35,878 nt of DNA, taken from NCBI GenBank assembly GCA_015490835.1, contig WFXA01000170.1, positions 1 to 35,878 on the forward strand. Direction: 5' to 3'. The translations under genes and the position numbers were made by a program. The notes beneath the pieces are model-generated. The model was not told the DNA's origin. It did not search any database and worked only from the letters and a program-made list of their open reading frames with translations. This stretch comes from Flavobacteriaceae bacterium (GTDB taxonomy: Bacteria > Bacteroidota > Bacteroidia > Flavobacteriales > Flavobacteriaceae). Positions 17,399 through 26,055 of this stretch are shown here, one piece after another (within the stretch, counting starts at the first letter, position 1; the number at the start of each line of letters is the position of its first letter).

Positions 17399-18046
17399 CT
17401 ATTTTTTCTTAATTACATCAAATAAATAAAAACGGTTCTTTTTTGAAGCAAGAAATAAATTGCTGATGGTTTTTCCTTTTCTGTTTTTTAAGTAATACAT
17501 TACGGCATATTCGTTTTTGTTTTTTGACGTAAAATATTTGTATCCCATCACCATTTTAAGTCTGTTTTTCCATTGTTTAACAACCTGCCCTCTCTTAACT
17601 TTACTGAGTTTTGTTATAAAGGCTTTTTTACCTTCTTTAGAATCAAAATAAACAGGTCTTACATTGGGATTCAATTTTAATGATCCAAAACTTGCTTTTC
17701 CTAGAATTTGACGTTCTTCTTTAGATAAGCTTTGACTAGACGATTTCTCATCACAAAGTGTATATTGAGGTGTATCTTTTCCATATCCACAAGCAATAAC
17801 CTCAGAGACTGCTTTTCCTAGTCTGCAATAGAGATCTAAAGTAGCACAAGGATTTCCTTTTAGTGCTTTTCCTACCTCAGTAGCTGCATCTTCTACTGCT
17901 TGTGTTTCCCAAGGTCCTCCACCAAGACCCGAGCCATTAGGATGACACCATGCACCGGGAGGGCAAGGGAATTCTTCTTGTTGTGCATTTACATTTACGT
18001 TAATCGACAAAAATAAGATTGCTGTAATTAATATTAATTTTTTCAT
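17399..18046 (-). CDS. Secreted Cys-rich hypothetical protein
   Basis: Signal peptide MKKLILITAILFLSINVNVNAQ, then CPPGAWCHPNGSGLGGGPW and several Cys; basic C-terminal half. Confidence 0.65.
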   Translation of the reverse strand: MKKLILITAILFLSINVNVNAQQEEFPCPPGAWCHPNGSGLGGGPWETQAVEDAATEVGKALKGNPCATLDLYCRLGKAVSEVIACGYGKDTPQYTLCDEKSSSQSLSKEERQILGKASFGSLKLNPNVRPVYFDSKEGKKAFITKLSKVKRGQVVKQWKNRLKMVMGYKYFTSKNKNEYAVMYYLKNRKGKTISNLFLASKKNRFYLFDVIKKK

Positions 18047-18148
18047 AATTGTGGTTTTTATATTGTTAATGATTGTTATTTTAATAGTGCTAAAGTAGTT
18101 TGGTTAGATTGTTTTGCTATCTACGAAAACCCATAGAGGTTAAAAATA

Positions 18149-18160
18149 TATGAATTCATA
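18149..18160. promoter_or_regulatory. Related palindrome TATGAATTCATA(GAGG) upstream of the 17399..18046 gene
   Basis: TATGAATTCATAGAGG, plus nearby CATAGAGGTTAAA (18132-18144). Confidence 0.4.
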
Positions 18161-18175
18161 GAGGGAATTGTCTGA

Positions 18176-18245
18176 GTCTTCAGTGGGCAGTCTTCAGTGG
18201 GCAGTCTTCAGTGGGCAGTCTTCAGTAGGCAGTCTTCAGTAGGCA
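18176..18245. repeat. Tandem repeat, 5 x 14 bp
   Basis: GTCTTCAGTGGGCA x3, then GTCTTCAGTAGGCA x2, contiguous. Confidence 0.95.
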
Positions 18246-18517
18246 GTCGTGAGGTGTAAGGATAGCGTTGTTGAGTTAGTGAGGAATTTACAAATCATAT
18301 GATACACAAATCGAAAAAAATCTTCAATAGCGGTCTTCTCGATACTTTCAACAAGTTGAAAATCTACCTCTTGTTAGACAGGCTCGAATACCTTTTTGTT
18401 TCTAGTTTGCTGTTGCAGTATGCAGTCGTGAGATGTGAGTTTAAAAACTTGTTAATCAAAAAGATAATAAATTATAAACGTTATATAAAGTTGTTTTAAA
18501 AGAAAATAAAACAAGAA

Positions 18518-21067
18518 TTAAAAGTACACTTTTAACGAAAAATTCGGGCTAAAGCCCAAACTGTATTCCACTATTTTAGATACCGTAACATTTCCGGCTT
18601 GATCTTCATTTAATTTGTATCTAATGTCTAACGTGTTTTTTGTATTCAAAACATTAAGTAGTGACATATTGGCTTTTAGCAATCCTTTTTTCGAAAATTT
18701 CCAAGTATATTCGGCAGAAATATTCACTCTATAATAATCGCTTAATCGGGCAGCGTTAGGAGCATTGTAATTTAGTATTTCTTCGCCATCTTGCATACTG
18801 TATTCATCTCCTTTAACAACTGTTGTATAGGGTTTACCGGTACGCCATATTATTCCGGAAGCTATTTTAAAATTTTTATATGAAAATGAACTTGCCAATG
18901 TAACCGAATGTCGTATATCGTTATTGTTAGGGAAAACAGATGGTGTTAGATTATAAAATTCGAAATTATTTTTCATATACACGTAACTCAACCAAATACT
19001 AAAAAAATCGGTTTTTTTATTCATTATTAATTCGGCTCCTTTTGAAATGTAGTCACCTTTTTCGTTGCTAAATTGAAACTGATTTTGAAATGCTTGTTCT
19101 CTGGTAGTTATATCGAGCCCTTCTTTAATAAAACCTTGTAAATTAATGTACCAACCTTTCTTTTTATACAAAATACCCACCGAAAGTTGCTTGTTTTTAA
19201 TAATGGGAGTGTCTTTATTATCTACTAAAACCCATCTTCTTTTTTCTATGCCTAGAAAATCACTTTCAAAATCGATACGTTGAGTAATGGTTTGGCTTTT
19301 TATTTCGCCTTGTGCTTCTGCCGAAAATCCGTTGCCTATTTTTTGATAAACACTAAAACGAGGTTCAGCCAAAAAGGTATTAAATTTTGCAAAATAATTA
19401 GCTCTAAGTCCGGCATTTATAACGGTTTTATTTTGAGTTGAATGGTATTTAAAATTGAGATAACCCACGTGCGTACGCAGTACTTTTTTTTCGTGTAATC
19501 TAAATCTTGGTAAATTTATGTCTTGTGTGTTTGAAACACCGGTTTCAAAAAATTGATACCCTCCTTGCCACGTAATTTGTGTAGTGGATTGTAACTGCGC
19601 ATCTAATTTTAGACCGGTTTCTATAATTCCGTTTCGTTGAAACTTTTGTTGGTTGCTAAACAGATTGTCATTATTGGCGTGTAATGTGTAATCTGATTTG
19701 TAAATCAAGGCGTTGGTAGTTAAACTCGTGTTCCATTTGTGTTTCCAGGATGCTCCTAAAGCAAAACTTTCTTGTTCTAATTCATTGGTAACCGATTGTT
19801 GATTTTGAGTATTTGTTTCGGTAAGATTTAATGCGTTTTCAAGAAGTAAAAAATGCACTCGAAACATATCTTTTTCACTCAAATTAAATAAGATATTTGT
19901 TCCAAAATCCAAGAACTTAAAATCTTCTTGGGTTTTAATGGGTATTTGATTGGTGTTTTGTGTGTTGTCTATTTCTACTTTCTGAAAAATGCGATCGGTA
20001 AATGTGTGGTAAAGCGAGCTTGTAAAAAGATTGGTTAATGAATTTCGATACGCTAATTCTAATCCCATTTTTTTTGAGACGGGAATATAAAGTGCTGCGC
20101 TTGCATTAATAAGGTTAATGCCCGCCATTCCGGTTAGCGAATCGGATAGGGTATTTCTAGATTCCATAGCAATTACACTTGAGGTGCTTTCGCCATATCT
20201 GGGATTGGTTCCGTTTTTAAATAGGGTTACTTTTTTGGTTAATTCGGGATTAAAAGCCGAAATTAATCCGAAAAAATGACTGTTTTGAAACATTCGCATA
20301 TCATTCCATAAAATTAGGTTTTCGCTATGCGAACCACCTCTAATGTTTATGTTTGAAATGGTTTCATCAACACTTTCAACTCCGGGTAATGCCTGAATGA
20401 GTTGCAGCACATCGTTTTCTACTTGTCCGGGAAGTAAACCAAAATTTTCTGTGTCTATCGTAGTAGCACCGTTGTATTCTTTTTTTATCCCTTTGGTTAA
20501 GTAATTAGTTATTAAAACCGTCTGTAATTGGTTAATGCTTTTTGTAACCAAAATAGATGTGCAAGTATCTGAAAAAGAGGTAGCTGAAACGGTTACTGTT
20601 TCAAAGCCTATAAATGAAATTTGAATATCACTATTTTTATATTTTTCAGGCAAATAAAAATAGCCTTCTTTATTACTTGCCGTGATAAACGAATCGCCTA
20701 TAACTCTAATGGTAGCTCCGTCAAGAATTTCTCCGGTGTAGGCGTTTATAACTTTTCCGCATAAAATTTCCGAATTTTTAATCAACTCTATGGTAATATA
20801 CCGATTGCTTACTTCGGAAAAATGAAGCGGCGTGTGTTTATTCAAATAATCTAAAACTTCGTTTAATGAAAGACTATAATCAGGCTCTTTTATCTGAATA
20901 CCTCTTACATCTTCGGGAGCATACGAAAACCTAACTTGAAAAGTTTCTTCTATTTGAGTTAGTATTTCTGCGAGTGGTTTGTTTACAGAAGTTTCCTGTC
21001 CAAATCCTATCCAGATAGACAGGAAGAAAGCAATAAAGGTGAAACAATTTCTTGTTTTATTTTGCAT
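18518..21067 (-). CDS. TonB-dependent receptor with STN and carboxypeptidase-regulatory-like domains
   Basis: STN-like N-terminus (LAEILTQIEETFQVRFSYAPEDVRG), INAYTGEILDGATIRV, plug LIQALPGVESVDETISNINIRGGSHSENLILWND, long beta-barrel. Start taken as internal MQNKTRNCF. Confidence 0.88.
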   Translation of the reverse strand: MQNKTRNCFTFIAFFLSIWIGFGQETSVNKPLAEILTQIEETFQVRFSYAPEDVRGIQIKEPDYSLSLNEVLDYLNKHTPLHFSEVSNRYITIELIKNSEILCGKVINAYTGEILDGATIRVIGDSFITASNKEGYFYLPEKYKNSDIQISFIGFETVTVSATSFSDTCTSILVTKSINQLQTVLITNYLTKGIKKEYNGATTIDTENFGLLPGQVENDVLQLIQALPGVESVDETISNINIRGGSHSENLILWNDMRMFQNSHFFGLISAFNPELTKKVTLFKNGTNPRYGESTSSVIAMESRNTLSDSLTGMAGINLINASAALYIPVSKKMGLELAYRNSLTNLFTSSLYHTFTDRIFQKVEIDNTQNTNQIPIKTQEDFKFLDFGTNILFNLSEKDMFRVHFLLLENALNLTETNTQNQQSVTNELEQESFALGASWKHKWNTSLTTNALIYKSDYTLHANNDNLFSNQQKFQRNGIIETGLKLDAQLQSTTQITWQGGYQFFETGVSNTQDINLPRFRLHEKKVLRTHVGYLNFKYHSTQNKTVINAGLRANYFAKFNTFLAEPRFSVYQKIGNGFSAEAQGEIKSQTITQRIDFESDFLGIEKRRWVLVDNKDTPIIKNKQLSVGILYKKKGWYINLQGFIKEGLDITTREQAFQNQFQFSNEKGDYISKGAELIMNKKTDFFSIWLSYVYMKNNFEFYNLTPSVFPNNNDIRHSVTLASSFSYKNFKIASGIIWRTGKPYTTVVKGDEYSMQDGEEILNYNAPNAARLSDYYRVNISAEYTWKFSKKGLLKANMSLLNVLNTKNTLDIRYKLNEDQAGNVTVSKIVEYSLGFSPNFSLKVYF

Positions 21068-21971
21068 AGATGGAAACTTGGTTATCACTAATAGTAAACT
21101 TTAATTGTAACGGTTTACAAATAGTTTTTAGTGCGGTTTCCAGATTTTTATGTGTAAAACTGCCCGTAAAACGTTTGTCCAAAATACGATTAGATTTTGT
21201 ACTTACCGTAATGGGATACTGTCTTTCTAATTCTTTTATAACGTCACGTAATGGGGCATTTTCAAAATGACTTTCTTTTTGTACTACCCAAAGTGGTGCT
21301 TGTATTTGGGTAGGTTTAAAACTAATAATTTTGTTGTTTTCAACTCGTAAATTGTTTCCAGCCGGAACTTTAATAATCGTGTCCGGAAGCGTAACTTGTA
21401 CCAATCCTTCATAACAAACTACCGTAAATTTCTTATCTCTTGCATATACATTAAACTGGGTTCCTAAAACAGCTACTTCGCCTAAAGCAGTTTTTACACG
21501 AAATTTTTTTCCCCTGGTAACTTTAAAATAGGCTTCACCTTCTAGCGAAAGTTCTCTTTTTTTATCCCATGTTTTTTTATTAAAAGCTAAGGTAGATTTT
21601 GCATTTACTAATACTTCAGATTCATCCGGTAATTGTATATTTTTGGTTTGAGCTACTTCGGTTTTTACAGTTGTATTTAACGAATTAATGTACTTGTAAC
21701 CAACAAATAAAACAGCAAGTACAGCGACAATTTTTAAAAAGGTTGTAAGTGGATTTAATTTTTTTACCGGAATGTGTTTTTTTGTAGCTAATTTATTTTT
21801 TATTGCTTTAAAATTAGCTTCTTGGTTAAAAGTAGGAGGAGTTAATGTTGCAGAAGCGTCGCTTATTTTTAAATACGAAGCAAACTCCGGTGATGCCTTT
21901 AATTGAAGCATCTCCGCCTCGGTAAGTATTTCTCCGTTTAACCATTTATGTAGTAAGTAGTCTTGTTTCAT
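21057..21971 (-). CDS. FecR-family anti-sigma/signal transducer
   Basis: N-terminal LLHKWLNGEILTEAEMLQL, one TM, IQLPDESEVLVNAKSTLAFNKKTWDKKRELSLEGEAYFKVTRGKKFRVKTALGEVAVLGTQFNVYA (FecR). Confidence 0.93.
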   Translation of the reverse strand: MKQDYLLHKWLNGEILTEAEMLQLKASPEFASYLKISDASATLTPPTFNQEANFKAIKNKLATKKHIPVKKLNPLTTFLKIVAVLAVLFVGYKYINSLNTTVKTEVAQTKNIQLPDESEVLVNAKSTLAFNKKTWDKKRELSLEGEAYFKVTRGKKFRVKTALGEVAVLGTQFNVYARDKKFTVVCYEGLVQVTLPDTIIKVPAGNNLRVENNKIISFKPTQIQAPLWVVQKESHFENAPLRDVIKELERQYPITVSTKSNRILDKRFTGSFTHKNLETALKTICKPLQLKFTISDNQVSIYAK

Positions 21972-22009
21972 ATCTTTTTGTTCTCAACTATTCAAACAGG
22001 TATCTTTAA

Positions 22010-22027
22010 AAATACCCTACCTTGTTT
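22010..22027 (-). promoter_or_regulatory. Candidate ECF-sigma promoter element upstream of fecR
   Basis: Minus-strand AAACAAGGTAGGGTATTT, 38 nt before the fecR ATG; same motif upstream of the divergent lipoprotein. Confidence 0.45.
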
Positions 22028-22028
22028 A

Positions 22029-22559
22029 TTAAATATTTTCAATTTCTTTTCTTAAGTTAGCAAGTGCTTGGCTCATTCGTTTTTCTACTGCTTTAACCGA
22101 GATACCGAGAATTTCGGCTATTTCTCTATATTTTTTTCCCTCAATCCGGTTTAACAAAAAAGCGGTGCGCTGGGCTTCACTTAGGTTTGCAATGGCGTTT
22201 TCCAATTTTTCTTTAAATTGTTTTTCTTCAAGTAAATACTGCGGATTTTGGTTATCGGTATTACCGGTAACCGTCTCTCGGTGTTTTAATACAACCTTGT
22301 GATGGGCTATTTCGTTTAAAAAAGCATTATTTACCAAGGTATATAAATACGATCTTGCTTTTTCTACAGGAACTTTGGCACAATTTTGCCAAAGTTTAAT
22401 AAATGCATCTTGTACCAAATCGTCTGCACGAGCACTATCGCCACACTTAAAATAAATAAATCGCCATACCGATTTACTATGCTCGTTATATACCTTATTA
22501 TATATTGTTTCGGAACAAACCGACTCGGATGTATCCATAAAATGTTTTTTTCGCTCCAA
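22029..22559 (-). CDS. ECF-type RNA polymerase sigma factor (FecI-like)
   Basis: SVWRFIYFKCGDSARADDLVQDAFIKLWQN (region 2) and LSEAQRTAFLLNRIEGKKYREIAEILGISVKAVEKRMSQALANLRKE (region 4). Start may be 22538. Confidence 0.93.
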   Translation of the reverse strand: MERKKHFMDTSESVCSETIYNKVYNEHSKSVWRFIYFKCGDSARADDLVQDAFIKLWQNCAKVPVEKARSYLYTLVNNAFLNEIAHHKVVLKHRETVTGNTDNQNPQYLLEEKQFKEKLENAIANLSEAQRTAFLLNRIEGKKYREIAEILGISVKAVEKRMSQALANLRKEIENI

Positions 22560-22577
22560 AATTAAAGTTTTTTTTAA

Positions 22578-22596
22578 AACAAGGTAGGGTGTTTTA
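22578..22596 (+). promoter_or_regulatory. Candidate ECF-sigma promoter element upstream of lipoprotein gene 22642..24450
   Basis: AACAAGGTAGGGTGTTTTA, 45 nt before the ATG, in the sense orientation of that gene. Confidence 0.45.
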
Positions 22597-22641
22597 TTAA
22601 AAAGCTGTTATACTTGTAACTATGAAAATAATCTATAAAAA

Positions 22642-24450
22642 ATGTTGTCACTTATGTTTTTACTTATTAAAGAATACAAGAAAACAATTTTGTTTTCGCT
22701 TATGTCGTTTGTGGTGTTGTTAGGGGTTAGTTGTCAGAAAGAAGAAACCGAGTATATAGACACTACAGATAAAGATACCATTACCGCCAATTCGGTAATA
22801 ACAACCATTCTTGGTAGAACTGCCCAAAATGAAGGGTCTTGGGATGATATTATTGACGGTACATCTTGTGCCGCTATACAATATCCGCTAACGGTTATAG
22901 CCAATGGGCAGGAAGTAACATTACAGAGCATAGCAGACGTCCAACTTATTGTTGCCATCTTTGCGCAATTTCCTAATGATATAGACACGCTCGAAATTGT
23001 TTTTCCTATTACACTTATTATGTGGGATTATACAGAGGTTGAAGTAAACTCGCAAGAAGAACTCAATCAAATAATTGCAAATTGCATCTCAAATGGGCAA
23101 GGTGATAATGAGATTTCCTGCATTGGTTTTCAATACCCTATTACCATTTATACTTATAATTCGGCTCAAGAACAAACAGGAACCGTTGTAATAAATAGCG
23201 ATTTTGAATTGTTTCAGTTCATTCAAAATCTGGATGAAAATGATGTGTATAGCTTAGACTTTCCGGTAACGGTTATTTTAGATGACGGTTCTACACAAAC
23301 CGTAAATAACACACAAGAATTGCAAGATTTAATCGAATCTTGTGAAAACAATACCAATACCAATCCCGATCCAACACAATTTGAAACCGATTTAACTACC
23401 GGAGTTTGGTACGTAACCTATTATTTTGACGATTATGACGAAACAGATAATTATCAAGGTTACCAGTTTGTATTTAACACAAACGGAAATGCCACAGCAT
23501 CTAACGGAACATATACCGTGAATGGAAGTTGGGAATATAATTATGATGATAATATTCCCGAATTCGAATTGGATTTTGGTGATATTGTTCCGCTTGATGA
23601 ATTAGATGAAGATTGGGAAATAATTGAAGCATCTTCAGAGATTATAAAACTTAGAGACATATGTAGCGACGGTAGTGTAAACTATCTAACTTTTGAGCGT
23701 AATCCCAGTACGACAGGAAGTAATGAGGATTTAAACAATTTAATACAATACCTTACTACCGATTCTTGGTTTGTAAATTTAATGAATGATAGCGGAGAAC
23801 ATAAAACTTGCGATTTTGTAGCTTATGAATTTTATTTTGCCGGTAACGGAACAGCCCAAGCCGTTTCAACCTCAAATACCGTAACGGGTTTTTGGGCAGC
23901 TCAAATGAGTGACGGACAGTTAGAAGTTATTTTAAATTTTGATACAAGTGGAAGTAATGACTTTTTTGATAATCTAAATGACGATTGGGAGGTTTTGCTA
24001 TCTTCTAATACAGCTGTTAATCTCAGAGATGTGACTGGAGAAAGTGGCGAAACCGATTACTTAAATTTTAAAAGAAATCCCTATTCCGGTTGTGGTGGCG
24101 GAGGTACTACAGCAACAGATGTAGAAAATATAATACAAGACGGACAATGGTTTGTTGCAAGTTATCTGGATGAAGGTGATGACGAAACTTCAGATTATGC
24201 AGGATATACGATAACATTTAACAATGTAGGTTCTGTAACAGCAACCAACGGAACCAATACTAATTACGGAACTTGGTCTGTTACCGGAACTACCGGTTCA
24301 TTAGAACTATTACTTGATTTCGGTACAGACGAACCTTTTGAAGATATAAACGAAGATTGGGATATTATTGAAGCATTAACTAATAAAATTACGCTTCAAC
24401 ATATAAGTAGCGGAGGTGGAGTTTATGATCTTATTTTAGAAAAATTATAA
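22642..24450 (+). CDS. Lipoprotein with two ~90-aa N-terminal repeats and three lipocalin-like C-terminal repeats
   Basis: Lipobox LLGVSC; two units with FP[IV]T[LV]I...ELxxLI..C; three units (TGVWYVTYYFDDYDETDNYQGYQFVFNTNGNATASNGT..., DSWFVNLMNDSGEHKTCDFVAYEFYFAGNGTAQAVSTS..., GQWFVASYLDEGDDETSDYAGYTITFNNVGSVTATNGT...). Confidence 0.8.
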   Translation: MLSLMFLLIKEYKKTILFSLMSFVVLLGVSCQKEETEYIDTTDKDTITANSVITTILGRTAQNEGSWDDIIDGTSCAAIQYPLTVIANGQEVTLQSIADVQLIVAIFAQFPNDIDTLEIVFPITLIMWDYTEVEVNSQEELNQIIANCISNGQGDNEISCIGFQYPITIYTYNSAQEQTGTVVINSDFELFQFIQNLDENDVYSLDFPVTVILDDGSTQTVNNTQELQDLIESCENNTNTNPDPTQFETDLTTGVWYVTYYFDDYDETDNYQGYQFVFNTNGNATASNGTYTVNGSWEYNYDDNIPEFELDFGDIVPLDELDEDWEIIEASSEIIKLRDICSDGSVNYLTFERNPSTTGSNEDLNNLIQYLTTDSWFVNLMNDSGEHKTCDFVAYEFYFAGNGTAQAVSTSNTVTGFWAAQMSDGQLEVILNFDTSGSNDFFDNLNDDWEVLLSSNTAVNLRDVTGESGETDYLNFKRNPYSGCGGGGTTATDVENIIQDGQWFVASYLDEGDDETSDYAGYTITFNNVGSVTATNGTNTNYGTWSVTGTTGSLELLLDFGTDEPFEDINEDWDIIEALTNKITLQHISSGGGVYDLILEKL

Positions 24451-24508
24451 CACTTTACAATATTTGAATTAATCTATAAAAATAAATTGTTTGGTTGTTA
24501 GTTGTTAT

Positions 24509-24600
24509 GAAAACCGGTGGTTTTAAAATATATAACCTCACAGCAAAGACCCATCAAAGGATGGAGAGCAAGTTTATAATAAAATAACTGCCGGTTTTCT
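24509..24600 (+). other. Intergenic inverted repeat with nested hairpin (possible structured RNA)
   Basis: GAAAACCGG (24509-24517) pairs with CCGGTTTTC (24591-24599); inner hairpin CCATC-AAAG-GATGG (24551-24564). Confidence 0.35.
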
Positions 24601-24633
24601 TAAACTAAAAACATATTCCTAAAATTCTATATT

Positions 24634-25101
24634 ATGAAAAATTTCATCAAAAAAATAATATTGATTCTATTTCTAAGTGCTTCAATTTCTTGTTCTACTT
24701 CAAACGACAGTAATGATGATTCCTCTAGCAACAATTCTGCAGATACAACTCAAATAGAAAATGCAGCTCAATCCGGAACTTGGAGAATTACCTATTATTA
24801 TGATTCTGACCACGAAGAAACCAACAACTTTACAGGTTATAATTTTACGTTTAATTCAGACGGAAGTTTGATAGCTGAAAATGGAAATAGCACGGTTACC
24901 TGAACATGGTCTGTTACAAGTAGCTCGAGTTCTTCATCAAGTGATGATAACCATTTTAATATCTTTTTTGCCGCTCCACCAAATTTTGAAAAACTTTCAG
25001 ACTATTGGGAAATAGTAAATAGTTCATCTAATAAAATCGAATTAAGAGATGTTAGTGACGGTAATGGTGGCACAAATTTTCTAATGTTCACGAAAAATTA
25101 A
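24634..25101 (+). pseudogene. Single-unit lipocalin-like lipoprotein with an in-frame TGA (paralog of 22642..24450 repeats)
   Basis: ORF 24634..24903 stops at TGA; the same frame continues TWSVTSSSSSSSSDDNHFNIFFAAPPNFEKLSDYWEIVNSSSNKIELRDVSDGNGGTNFLMFTKN* to 25101, matching the repeats. Paralogs carry Gly (NGSWEY, YGTWSV, TGFWAA) at the stop position. Confidence 0.8.
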
Positions 25102-25127
25102 ACAGTCTATATATCTATCCCCAATTT

Positions 25128-25163
25128 AAAAATCATCTTGATATTTTTTCAGGGTGGTTTTTT
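25128..25163 (+). terminator. Rho-independent terminator
   Basis: AAAAATCATCT...AGGGTGGTTTTT stem (with G-U pairs) ending in a T tract. Confidence 0.6.
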
Positions 25164-25249
25164 CAATATTAGAGGAGGGCTTTTTATAAGTAACTTGTTA
25201 CTGATATAGAAAACGAATCGGAAATAGTTAAATCCAAAATACAACAGAT

Positions 25250-26014
25250 TTGAAAAAAAGTTTTATCCTTTTACTTTTGTGTATCTTCTCACAAAGCATT
25301 CTAGCGCAAGATTTGCCCTCTAAATTTTTAAATTTTTATAGTTATAATTTTGATTATAAGATTAATAAAAAAGTAAAATTAAAAGCAGGTAACCTTTTTA
25401 GTATTGATGCAAAAACTTATAAAATGAATTTCACTCAGTTTAAATTGGGAGCAACGCTAAGATGGAACAAAAAACTATCTTCCGATTTTTATTACAAACC
25501 AATGCTTTTTAAAGGAGCTACAAAAGATATTTGGTATCATAGATTAAGTGCAAACCTCACTCATAGAAGCAAATTATTTAGGTTGCCCTTAAAAAACACA
25601 ATTACCACCGAAGTTTTTTCACCAAGCCCACGAAAACACAAATATCGTTTTATTTATACTGCAAAACTATCATTTAAAAACAAAGTATTACCCCTACGGG
25701 CTACGCCCTATATAAAATACCAATTGTATTACTATTTAGGTGGTACAAAAGTAAATTATTATGACACTACAGGAACTCAACTATTGGCTACTAATTCGCC
25801 AGACGGATTTCATCGGTACCGGTTAGGAACAGGAGTGCGTTTTAGACCTGTAAAGAAATTTTATGTTACCCTTTATTATATCTGGCAAGAAGAGTTTAAT
25901 ATGAAATCTTCAAAAAACAGAGAACTAAATATCCCAAATCAAAGTCAAACCCGAATAATTAATCCGTTTAACGATTACCAAGTGGTAGGATTAAGTTTTA
26001 GTTATTCTATTTAA
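25250..26014 (+). CDS. DUF2490-like outer-membrane protein
   Basis: Signal peptide, alternating beta-strand pattern (LSSDFYYKPMLFKG..., HRYRLGTGVRFRPVKKFYVTLYYIWQEEFN). TTG start. Confidence 0.7.
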   Translation: MKKSFILLLLCIFSQSILAQDLPSKFLNFYSYNFDYKINKKVKLKAGNLFSIDAKTYKMNFTQFKLGATLRWNKKLSSDFYYKPMLFKGATKDIWYHRLSANLTHRSKLFRLPLKNTITTEVFSPSPRKHKYRFIYTAKLSFKNKVLPLRATPYIKYQLYYYLGGTKVNYYDTTGTQLLATNSPDGFHRYRLGTGVRFRPVKKFYVTLYYIWQEEFNMKSSKNRELNIPNQSQTRIINPFNDYQVVGLSFSYSI

Positions 26015-26055
26015 TAACATATTATTGAATTAAAAACCCCTAAAACCATCGAACT

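Noticed and set aside
18176-18245. CRISPR-like array
   Set aside because: Units are contiguous with no spacers and only 14 bp; a tandem repeat, no cas genes.
24901-24903. In-frame TGA as a selenocysteine or recoded codon
   Set aside because: Paralogs have Gly there, not Cys, and no SECIS-like hairpin is obvious just downstream; a point mutation is simpler.
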